Positions 57,621 through 64,000 of a stretch of DNA of 64,000 nucleotides are shown in pieces. The first letter of the stretch is position 1; each line of letters begins with the position of its first letter. The position numbers were made by a program, and so were the translations under genes. Location of the stretch: the NCBI GenBank assembly GCA_029237825.1, contig JAQZBQ010000009.1, positions 124,001-188,000 of the forward strand, read 5' to 3'. The stretch is from Bacteroidota bacterium. GTDB taxonomy: Bacteria > Bacteroidota > Bacteroidia > B-17B0 > Aurantibacillaceae. Below the pieces are notes generated by a model. That model was not told where the DNA came from and did no database searches. It saw nothing but the letters and a program-made list of their open reading frames with translations.

Positions 57621-58173
57621 AAATACGAAGTTTTCCTTCTATATCCTTGTTTTTTTGTTTTTCAGTTGTGAAATAAATTCAGTAGATGAAAGTAAGATAA
57701 AGAATTATCCACTATTAATAGATAGTCTGACGAAGAGTATAAAGATCGAATCTTTTGAAACAAATAGCTTCAGTTATGATTACATATATCCGAGGCATAG
57801 TTATTTAGTACTTTCAGGTTCTAATAATGAACTACAGTCCTATATAAAAAGGATAGGTTTATTGACATATTCTCCTGAAAATGTTAAGGCGAATACTTCA
57901 AAAACGCTTCAAGAATACAACGCTAAAGAGTTATGGAGTATTAATGGTTTCGAATTACAAGAAAAAGATAGTTTAATCAGAGTAAAGATTGGTATGCCAC
58001 TTAGAGGCGAAGCTCAATATGCTGCATATTTTAATAGCGCAGTTCCTAATAAAGTATTCCAAGACTTCCACAATAATTGGAATGGAAAAATAGTTGCATA
58101 TGTTGTGAATGAAAAGTGTGTTCTTTTTATTGACGAACTAAGTGATCCGACCTTTAAAAGAGGTTTTAAATAA
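57604..58173 (+). CDS. Probable immunity lipoprotein for the RHS toxin
   Basis: 189 aa, beginning MMKQIKN. A signal peptide ends in lipobox FFSC (Cys about residue 22), so the protein is anchored in the membrane facing the periplasm. It overlaps the toxin gene by 17 nt, the usual place of an immunity gene. Location in the periplasm agrees with a toxin acting on lipid II there, as for the colicin M immunity protein. No family motif recognised; immunity is inferred from position. Confidence 0.65.
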   Translation: MMKQIKNTKFSFYILVFLFFSCEINSVDESKIKNYPLLIDSLTKSIKIESFETNSFSYDYIYPRHSYLVLSGSNNELQSYIKRIGLLTYSPENVKANTSKTLQEYNAKELWSINGFELQEKDSLIRVKIGMPLRGEAQYAAYFNSAVPNKVFQDFHNNWNGKIVAYVVNEKCVLFIDELSDPTFKRGFK

Positions 58174-58207
58174 AATTGTGGATTGTTTTAAATACGACCG
58201 TTATAAA

Positions 58208-58236
58208 AAACCGCCAGGCTTAAAGCTTGGCGGTTT
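58208..58236. terminator. Rho-independent-like terminator after the RHS operon
   Basis: AAACCGCCAGGCTT and AAGCTTGGCGGTTT form a long stem with one G-T pair, beginning about 35 nt after the immunity stop, preceded by A-rich and followed by T-containing sequence. It should end the 29.55-58.17 kb operon and may work in both directions. Confidence 0.75.
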
Positions 58237-58336
58237 CTATTTAGTAGCCACATTTAAAAATATGGCGATAGCCTGTAATACAAAACCAATCAGCAGGATA
58301 ACTTTTTGAATGTGGATCTTGGAGATAACATCTTAC

Positions 58337-58495
58337 CTAATCTACGATCCTAAATTCTAGTGCCGAAGTCTTGACCTCCTTCACTAATTTCTTTATCGTT
58401 TTCTTTCCATTAAAGCCGTTCTGTTCTGAATGAAAAACTTCGATACACCGAAGTTTTTCATTCAGAACAGCATATAGACCAAATTTTGTAGCCAT
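58337..58495 (-). CDS. Possible 52-aa ORF across the inverted repeat
   Basis: From the ATG at 58495 to the TAG at 58337 the frame is open. It encodes a basic peptide with GKKTIKKLVKEVKTS near its end. It includes the whole 22-bp inverted repeat, so its protein sequence is constrained by that structure and it may be only a chance frame or the remnant of a longer gene. Confidence 0.2.
   Translation of the reverse strand: MATKFGLYAVLNEKLRCIEVFHSEQNGFNGKKTIKKLVKEVKTSALEFRIVD
58421..58470. repeat. Perfect 22-bp inverted repeat with 6-nt loop
   Basis: Bases 58421-58442 are the exact reverse complement of 58449-58470; the loop is ATACAC. The stem starts with CTGTTCTGAATG. There is no long T tract after it. 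It may be a transcription barrier between convergent operons, or a small palindromic repeat element. Confidence 0.7.
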
Positions 58496-58590
58496 TCAGG
58501 CTGATTGAGCCGATTTCAGCGGGATTATTGATGGATTACAAGATATATTTTACCAAAATAAAAGAGAGTTTTTTAGGCTCTCTTAACTTA

Positions 58591-59340
58591 TTAGTAAAAA
58601 ACAGTATCCTTGATTAAGAGGTTGTTTTTCTTATAATATTCATTATTATAATAAAGAAAGTAATTCACATCGTTCACATCAAAATCGGGAAAATTAGCTG
58701 GGTCGCTGGCTAAGAATTTGATTCTTTGCAAAAATTCCCTATAATGATTTCCTTCTAGTTTTCCTTGACATTCTAGTGAATACTGTTCTAAAATCTCAAA
58801 ATAGTCTTCATAATCATCGTTCGTGATTTTTTGTCCGCTATGCAATTGGTAAATGCCTTTCACTACTCCATCAAATTCATATAACTTATCACCTCTAATG
58901 TTTTTTACTATATAACTTTTAAAATCAAACAGTGTTTTGTTTTCAGTAGCTAAATTTTGTAACCATTCTAAAGAGCTTTTTGGTAAATATTTTTTTGAAT
59001 AATATTTACTTTCACCTTTATGCTTATTATTATAGTTTACAAATACTACTCCTTTAATTCCCTCCAATTGACTAATTATAGAACACAAAGCCATTTCTCT
59101 AATTATTTTCATTTTAGTCTGGCTATAAAATTCTAATTCAGGCAGTTCCATTTCAATATTAAGAACAGTATCATTACTAACAAATACTTTTGATGGATAA
59201 TATTGTTTATTCAGGATAGAATCACAGACTTTAATTTGACTTAGAACATTATCTTTAGCCTGTTCATCCTTTGAATTTTCATCACACGAAAAAAAAACAA
59301 ACGATAAAAACAAAAAACAAATTATTTTATGGTCGAACAT
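58591..59340 (-). CDS. Lipoprotein, probable immunity partner of the orphan RHS module
   Basis: 249 aa. A signal peptide with lipobox FFSC (Cys about residue 19) is followed by an acidic mixed chain with no known motif (SLECQGKLEGNHYREFLQRI near residues 190-210). It lies 22 nt after the orphan RHS C-terminal gene on the same strand, in the position of an immunity gene. A membrane-anchored periplasmic product suggests that the toxin acts outside the cytoplasm. Confidence 0.55.
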   Translation of the reverse strand: MFDHKIICFLFLSFVFFSCDENSKDEQAKDNVLSQIKVCDSILNKQYYPSKVFVSNDTVLNIEMELPELEFYSQTKMKIIREMALCSIISQLEGIKGVVFVNYNNKHKGESKYYSKKYLPKSSLEWLQNLATENKTLFDFKSYIVKNIRGDKLYEFDGVVKGIYQLHSGQKITNDDYEDYFEILEQYSLECQGKLEGNHYREFLQRIKFLASDPANFPDFDVNDVNYFLYYNNEYYKKNNLLIKDTVFY

Positions 59341-59362
59341 AGGTTTTGCTATTAAAAATTAC

Positions 59363-60397
59363 TTATTGTTTCTTAAAAGGATTGAAACTTCTCATTGCAC
59401 CATTCCTTTTATTAATATTATTACTAATTGAATCAGATTTTCCTTTCGCAAAGTCCACCGAGTCAGATGTCGAAGGTATTGGCATACTCATTATCAGTCT
59501 AAAAACCCCGTTACTCAACGATAATCCAATAGATTTTGACGTAGACTTGTTAAGGGGCAATCTAACCTTAGGAAAGCCTTGGAATAACGAGTTCATTCTA
59601 TTTTGATACGCTACACTTCCACCATAAGCCAATCCAATTGAACCATAAGTATATTGATTTTTATTGTCGGTTGCAAAACTACCGCCAATTGACACTGGAT
59701 TGAAACTAGCATTTACATCGAAATTACTATTGCTATTTATTATGATGTCCATCTGATTACTATATTGTCCCACACCTATCATCGTACCATCAAAATAAGA
59801 TACACTACCACTGAGACCCTCTCCAGCACCTCCTTCGATATCAATTTCCATTGCTGTCACGACAAAATCTTTTTTAAAGGTATTAATATTATTTGGATTT
59901 TGAGGCCATACATATGTCTTATAGCTTACAGTACCGCCCACGAGCCCCGTACCCCCACTACCAGCTACAGAAACACCCCACATATCAAAACTAGGATTAT
60001 GCATTTTAGGACTTACGTTTGCACCTCCATATGTTGTTGCCGCAGCTAAAGGATTACCTGTTGTTTTGCCATCACATGTTATGCATGCACTAACTTCAAC
60101 TTCGTCTGCTGACGATGTGTATGATTGACCATTTCCTAAATCAACACTTTGACCTTTTTTTATAGGTGGTTCACCATCCGCACCTGATGGGTCTGCAAAA
60201 TAGATAGGATTATTATTAAAACAAGCATAAGGACTTTGCCCAGATTTAACGACGGGGTCAGGATTCCATCTACGACCTAACCTACTATCATACTCCCAAT
60301 ATTCGGCCGTCATAGCCCCTTGGAAAATCTCGTCATCCTTCTCTTGCCCATTCATCCCATATTTGTACTCTGGAGTATTAAAACTACGTTCATACAT
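59363..60397 (-). CDS. Orphan RHS C-terminal toxin module (truncated RHS gene)
   Basis: 344 aa from the ATG at 60397. The first 75 residues are the end of an RHS core: YKYGMNGQEKDDEIFQGAMT, then YDSRLGRRWNPDPV and FNNNPIYFADPSGADGEPP. The remainder is a Gly/Ser-rich beta domain (~90-310) with no cysteine pattern or nuclease motif I can name. The frame extends only a few codons upstream, to a stop at about 60435, so the thousands of residues of shell are absent. It has no signal peptide and cannot be delivered alone. It is a stored cassette that could recombine into the main RHS gene through the shared 22-nt block. Confidence 0.7.
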   Translation of the reverse strand: MYERSFNTPEYKYGMNGQEKDDEIFQGAMTAEYWEYDSRLGRRWNPDPVVKSGQSPYACFNNNPIYFADPSGADGEPPIKKGQSVDLGNGQSYTSSADEVEVSACITCDGKTTGNPLAAATTYGGANVSPKMHNPSFDMWGVSVAGSGGTGLVGGTVSYKTYVWPQNPNNINTFKKDFVVTAMEIDIEGGAGEGLSGSVSYFDGTMIGVGQYSNQMDIIINSNSNFDVNASFNPVSIGGSFATDNKNQYTYGSIGLAYGGSVAYQNRMNSLFQGFPKVRLPLNKSTSKSIGLSLSNGVFRLIMSMPIPSTSDSVDFAKGKSDSISNNINKRNGAMRSFNPFKKQ

Positions 60398-60416
60398 TGG
60401 GCTACCAAACGGATAG
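60395..60416. repeat. 22-nt block shared with the main RHS gene (copy 2)
   Basis: The minus strand here equals 56672-56693 over 22 nt. It lies exactly at the 5' edge of the orphan RHS module, as expected for a recombination junction. Confidence 0.75.
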
Positions 60417-60487
60417 GGATGTCTGCTTAAATTCAGTTACTTATAGGATTTTAAAGAACGATTTTTGTCAAGATACCACTTTTTTAC

Positions 60488-61582
60488 CTAAGCAAAAACA
60501 CTTTTTTGAACTTCCATATTGCTTATTTTTTCAAATACCATGTCAGTGTGTTCGTCTACATAACTTTGGGCAAACTCCACATACCTGAAAAACTCTTTAC
60601 TGTTGGCCGAATGTCCTGAGATCTTCCTTACCACCTGATCGGGCATACCCAAACGCAGCATGGTGGTAATGGCAGTTCTTCGCATGGTATGGGTGGTGAT
60701 GTGGTCTGCCAATGTATAATGCTGTCGTTTAGCCTTGTTTTTATATACCACACATTTTACACCCCGCTTTGTACGGTATTTAATTAAGGGCTCAGTAAAA
60801 TCCAGGTATTTTGCAAGTTCTTTGAGGCATTTATTGAGCCAGGCATTACTTTGAAGCGGCAATAAGGTTTTTTGTTTTTTGTGGTGTTTCATTAAAATAT
60901 CCACCGCATAGGCTGGCAACTTAATGGTGGTATTGGTATTTGTCTTTATAGAAGTTACTTTTAAATAATGGGTATTATTATAAAACTGCAAATTTTCGGC
61001 TTTCAGCTTCATTAGATCCGAAAAACGCAAAGCCACCGTGCATCCGAAAATAAAAATATCTTTTACTTTTAGTAAATAGTCAGGTAATTTGGTGTTCAGA
61101 TTTGGATCGTAGATCAGGTAATTGAGTTGTTCAGGTGTAAGCACAACAATATCCACCTCCTCAGTAGGAATATAGAATTTTTTGTGATAATCGCCAACCT
61201 GGATGTTAAGTTCGGTATTCAAATAATTAAAAAAAGTTCGAAGTCCCTTTACGATTAAGCCTACGTAATTATCATAAAAATCCTTTTTAGTATATAGGTA
61301 ATCTGTAAAATCGGCAAAGAATTTTTTATAGTATTTGGCAGCCTGTTCTTTTTCTTTGGTTGTTAAATTGTTGATGAGAAAAAGCTTTAGGCCATAATTA
61401 GTTTCTGTTACAAATTCCCGTAACTGTTTTTGTATATAAATATAATTATCAATGGTGGATGACCTAATACGCTTACCGTCTTTCTTAATTCGTGTGCCTT
61501 TACCGGTATCTTTAATTAATTTTGCGTACAATTCAAAGAATTGATCGGTTGTTAGATATTTGGTTTGTTTGGTGATCCGCAT
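60488..61582 (-). CDS. Tyrosine recombinase (phage-integrase family)
   Basis: 364 aa. An N-terminal SAM-like domain (~10-125) is followed by a catalytic domain with R186 (ALRFSDL), probable K213, H298 and R301 (HTMRRTAIT), H324 (SGHS) and Y334. All catalytic residues are present. It starts 1 nt after the gspF stop, on the same strand, and is followed by the orphan RHS cassette. It resembles Bacteroidota transposon and element integrases more than XerC/D. It may have carried in the RHS block; no att repeats were identified. Confidence 0.85.
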   Translation of the reverse strand: MRITKQTKYLTTDQFFELYAKLIKDTGKGTRIKKDGKRIRSSTIDNYIYIQKQLREFVTETNYGLKLFLINNLTTKEKEQAAKYYKKFFADFTDYLYTKKDFYDNYVGLIVKGLRTFFNYLNTELNIQVGDYHKKFYIPTEEVDIVVLTPEQLNYLIYDPNLNTKLPDYLLKVKDIFIFGCTVALRFSDLMKLKAENLQFYNNTHYLKVTSIKTNTNTTIKLPAYAVDILMKHHKKQKTLLPLQSNAWLNKCLKELAKYLDFTEPLIKYRTKRGVKCVVYKNKAKRQHYTLADHITTHTMRRTAITTMLRLGMPDQVVRKISGHSANSKEFFRYVEFAQSYVDEHTDMVFEKISNMEVQKSVFA

Positions 61583-61583
61583 A

Positions 61584-62756
61584 TTACATTCCCTCCAATC
61601 CTGAACTCATTTTAAACAACGGCGTGTACATGGATATCAGGATAAATCCAACTAAACCACCCAGGATCACTAAAAATAGAGGTTCGATAATTTTTCCAAT
61701 CACTAGCTGTTGGTGTTCTATTTCTTCGGCATACTGCTGGTTGAGTTTTTCAAAGATCACTTCAGGAGCATTCACTTCTTCTGATACTTTGATGAGTGAA
61801 ACCAGCTTTTTAGGAAAAATAGTATGTTGCGCTAAGCTTTCATGTAGTTGCTTGCCCGAATACACATCTTTGATTACGGTATCCAAAGCAAATTCTATTG
61901 GATAATAACCGATCATGTTTTTTACCAGGTCGAGCGCATCGATCAATAAGACCTTAGAGCCTAGCAGTAATTTCATCGACTGACAAAAGCGTGCCAGGTA
62001 GATCTTTTTGATCAGTTCATTGACCACAGGTACTCTTAAGAAAAACCAAGATGTGTATTTTCGGAACCAGAGTTTTTGCTGTTGCGTTTTATGAAAAATA
62101 ATTCCTGCAATAACCAGTATGATCAAACTGTAAAATATAAGTCCTGATTTTGCACTTACCTTAATTAATAGTTGAGTGGTCATTGGCAACTCTGCTCCTG
62201 TGTGCTTGAAAATATCTGTGAACATTGGTACCACAAACGACAACATAAATTGTACGATCAATACGCTCATGGTTAAAACCACAACAGGGTAGGTGAGGGT
62301 GCTGATCACCTGCCTTTTTAATTTAATAGCACTGGTATAAAATTTCCCAAGTTCAATTAAGACCTCCGGTAACTTTCCTGATTCTTCCCCGATCTTAATG
62401 CTCTGGTATTCATATACAGAAAATGTTTTTGGATGTTTATGAATGGCTTCCCAAACGCCCTGACCTGAAATGATATCGTCTTTGATCTGTGATAGTATGG
62501 CCTTGTGTTTTTTAACCTTGAGCTGATCTTCAATGATCTCTAAAGCAGTTTTAATATCAATTCCGGATGACAATAATAAGCCAAGTTCAGAATAAAAAGC
62601 CTCCTTTTGGGTTTGCCCGAATTTTTTTTCAAACAGAGAAATGTCCTTATTCAGTGAATCGGATAATTTCTCTACCATAGAGTTTTCGGCCTCCCGGTTC
62701 ACAGGCGCTTTCTTTTCTGGCTTTTGCTTGTATTTGGATAGATCAATACTGCTCAT
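61584..62756 (-). CDS. gspF: GspF/PilC-family inner-membrane platform protein
   Basis: 390 aa. Two GspF domains are visible: the first (~55-180) with FYSELGLLLSSGIDIKTALE and EYQSIKIGEESGKLPEVL, the second (~255-375) with RFCQSMKLLLGSKVLLIDAL and LVSLIKVSEEVNAPEVIFE. Membrane segments are near 158-180, 205-225 and 360-382. It is the platform for pseudopilus assembly by GspE. It lies on the strand opposite gspE/gspD and 32 kb away, overlapping a minor pseudopilin gene by 14 nt. Confidence 0.88.
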   Translation of the reverse strand: MSSIDLSKYKQKPEKKAPVNREAENSMVEKLSDSLNKDISLFEKKFGQTQKEAFYSELGLLLSSGIDIKTALEIIEDQLKVKKHKAILSQIKDDIISGQGVWEAIHKHPKTFSVYEYQSIKIGEESGKLPEVLIELGKFYTSAIKLKRQVISTLTYPVVVLTMSVLIVQFMLSFVVPMFTDIFKHTGAELPMTTQLLIKVSAKSGLIFYSLIILVIAGIIFHKTQQQKLWFRKYTSWFFLRVPVVNELIKKIYLARFCQSMKLLLGSKVLLIDALDLVKNMIGYYPIEFALDTVIKDVYSGKQLHESLAQHTIFPKKLVSLIKVSEEVNAPEVIFEKLNQQYAEEIEHQQLVIGKIIEPLFLVILGGLVGFILISMYTPLFKMSSGLEGM

Positions 62757-63258
62757 CAGGTGGTAATAAAACTAAAGTCGCATTTAAGGTACTGAATGCG
62801 TCATATTCTTTATGGAAAGATACACGAAATTTCTGAGTCTGGAACAGGACCTCGCATTCAAAATTTTGGATTAAAGAAGAGGCTGTTCCGGTTCCTGTTT
62901 TCAGGAAATCAAACTTCGGTTTTTGTGATCCAAGATTAAAAGTGTCCGTATGCGATTTGAATTTCAAAAGCATCTTTTTTTCCGCCAGTTCTAATTCAAC
63001 GAAGTTGGAATCGGTTTTAAAGGCAAGGGTATGTTCTCCTGTTTTTTCAATGGTTTGTGACCGGTCTGCAATAATAAAGAGGGCTTTGTTCAATTGATTG
63101 TAGTCCGAAATGAATTCACTCTGATCGGAGTAATTAATAAACAATTGCTGAATCTGGTTAAAGCCCATAAAAGCAAATACCACCAGGATGCCGGTAAGCG
63201 TCATCGTGATCAATAACTCGATCATGGTAAAGGCTTTTATCTTTTGTTTAATTGGCAT
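62743..63258 (-). CDS. Minor pseudopilin (GspJ-like)
   Basis: 171 aa if started at the ATG at 63258, which gives a leader MPIKQKIKA cut before FTMIELLITMTLTGILVVFA, with Glu at +5. An upstream ATG at 63279 would overlap the previous gene by 32 nt and is less likely. The soluble part is beta-rich, ~140 residues. Size and position before gspF suggest GspJ. Confidence 0.7.
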   Translation of the reverse strand: MPIKQKIKAFTMIELLITMTLTGILVVFAFMGFNQIQQLFINYSDQSEFISDYNQLNKALFIIADRSQTIEKTGEHTLAFKTDSNFVELELAEKKMLLKFKSHTDTFNLGSQKPKFDFLKTGTGTASSLIQNFECEVLFQTQKFRVSFHKEYDAFSTLNATLVLLPPDEQY

Positions 63259-63595
63259 GCACCAGTTTTTGAATTTCACATATTTTTTTTTCTGTTTTGC
63301 CTGATATTGAAATTTTCAGAAGCACACAATCAGGATAAGCCTCGGAGACCGTGGATGTTTTTTTGACAGTGAATTCTTCTTCTTTGAAGCTCTTGTCGAA
63401 ATAATCATGTGTCCGTTCACTTTCCACCAGGTAATGGTTGGCAATTTCATTAGCCTTTAATTTTAAGAAAGGTTGCGTGTTTTGTTGAATATTGATATAG
63501 ATAGTCACGCCCAGTGCAGAAGTGAAAGAAATAATAACAATGGCTATTAAAACTTCTGGTAGCGTATTACCTTTAAATTTTTTGTTTAAAACCAT
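63248..63595 (-). CDS. Minor pseudopilin (GspI-like)
   Basis: 115 aa. Leader MVLNKKFKG, then NTLPEVLIAIVIISFTSALG, with Glu at +5 and Asn instead of Phe at +1. The short soluble domain has two Cys (DCVLLK and KICEIQ) that could pair. It overlaps both neighbours by about 10 nt. The small size fits GspI/GspH. Confidence 0.7.
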   Translation of the reverse strand: MVLNKKFKGNTLPEVLIAIVIISFTSALGVTIYINIQQNTQPFLKLKANEIANHYLVESERTHDYFDKSFKEEEFTVKKTSTVSEAYPDCVLLKISISGKTEKKICEIQKLVHAN

Positions 63596-64000
63596 TGTGC
63601 GCAGGAGCTATGTTTGTTCTTTTCTGTGAACCAATGAGGCACGGTTAAATTGGCGCCATACCGTTTAGGGTCGATGAGGCAGTTCAGTAAATGGTTCTCA
63701 TATACACCGGAAGGTGTTTGCAATAACAGGGTGCGACAAAAAAAAGAGCCATACAGGTTGCCTTGTGCATCTGCATAATCGGAGCTATATAGATTACCGA
63801 TCAATTCAAATTGTTTGTTTAACCTAATCATCATTCGGGATGACTGCGATTTGATATTGGCAGCCAATAAACCACCCTTAAATTTACATTGAGTTCCAAA
63901 GAAAATACCTCGCACAACCGGATTAGTAGTTGATGAAGATGAAGTGGAATAAACGCAGAATGAAGAGGGGTAATTAAATTCACATTCGTCTTCAGTAATG
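63586..64000 (-). CDS. Secretion/pilus component, N-terminus outside the window
   Basis: The frame is open from 64000 down to the stop at 63586 (138 codons); an internal GTG at 63915 gives a shorter version but is unlikely to be the true start. It contains KGGLLAANIKSQSSRMMIRL, SSDYADAQGNLYGSFFCR and CLIDPKRYGANLTVPHWF, which I do not recognise. It overlaps the GspI-like gene by 10 nt, so it belongs to the pseudopilin operon; a large minor pseudopilin or tip protein is possible. Confidence 0.55.
   Translation of the reverse strand, partial: ITEDECEFNYPSSFCVYSTSSSSTTNPVVRGIFFGTQCKFKGGLLAANIKSQSSRMMIRLNKQFELIGNLYSSDYADAQGNLYGSFFCRTLLLQTPSGVYENHLLNCLIDPKRYGANLTVPHWFTEKNKHSSCAQWF

Larger units (their letters stand above)
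58174..58590. other. Intergenic region between the two RHS modules
   Basis: 417 bp. It contains the terminator at 58208-58236, a perfect 22-bp inverted repeat at 58421-58470 and a 52-codon open frame on the minus strand (58337-58495) that spans this repeat. The convergent operons meet here. Confidence 0.5.

Noticed and set aside
1-64000. CRISPR array
   Set aside because: No regularly spaced direct repeats with unique spacers were found; repeats present are inverted, short iteron-like, or protein-domain repeats.

Overview
The window looks like chromosomal DNA of an AT-rich Bacteroidota bacterium. The evidence is pilin leaders of the A/F type, long Ig/PKD/beta-helix surface proteins, Bacteroidota-style RHS shell proteins, many short lipoproteins with a Cys lipobox, and TAnnTTTG-like promoter words. 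It reads as accessory DNA: a mobile-element-like left end, a defence island, a type II secretion/type IV pilus-like locus, a 28.6-kb surface/RHS toxin operon, and a second tyrosine recombinase.

Region by region. 1-3.6 kb: a cut-off secreted protein, a structured non-coding segment with nested inverted repeats, and four small minus-strand genes with AAAAGTAAG repeats, typical of a decaying mobile element. 3.9-5.0 kb: a decayed imuA-imuB SOS mutagenesis cassette with several frameshifts and an internal inversion of about 200 bp. 5.6-17.1 kb: a DNA phosphorothioation (Ssp-type) defence module. On the plus strand a tight seven-gene operon encodes a DUF4007 nickase (SspB), a P-loop ATPase (SspC), an ATP-pyrophosphatase/PAPS-reductase-like enzyme (SspD), a DUF262 protein, a Ser/Thr kinase, a second DUF262 protein and a SIR2-family NADase-like protein. 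On the minus strand, convergent with it, are the cysteine desulfurase (SspA), a 58-aa helix-turn-helix protein, and upstream a membrane-anchored unknown and an S1/P1 nuclease remnant. 17.6-21.2 kb: a tyrosine recombinase with a PLP aminotransferase-like gene, overlapping tail-to-tail with a pentapeptide-repeat protein.

21.7-29.2 kb: pseudopilin, prepilin peptidase, GspE ATPase, secretin, GspL/PilMN-, GspM/PilO- and GspC/PilP-like proteins and a lipoprotein. The rest of this machine (GspF, two minor pseudopilins and a cut-off component) lies at 61.6-64 kb on the opposite strand. 29.55-58.17 kb: one co-directional run of secreted proteins ending in a 3810-aa RHS protein whose C-terminus resembles colicin M (lipid II hydrolase), followed by a probable periplasmic immunity lipoprotein. 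58.6-60.4 kb: an orphan RHS C-terminal module with its own lipoprotein, starting at a 22-nt block identical to one in the main RHS gene. A tyrosine recombinase adjoins gspF.

The strongest candidate for an undescribed system is the Ssp module. The modification genes (A, B, C, D) are all present. The usual restriction partner SspE (DUF262 plus HNH/DUF1524) is replaced by two nuclease-less DUF262 proteins, a kinase and a SIR2 protein. This suggests a phosphorothioate-linked abortive-infection pathway acting through NAD depletion rather than DNA cleavage. That function is inference; the gene content is read from the sequence.
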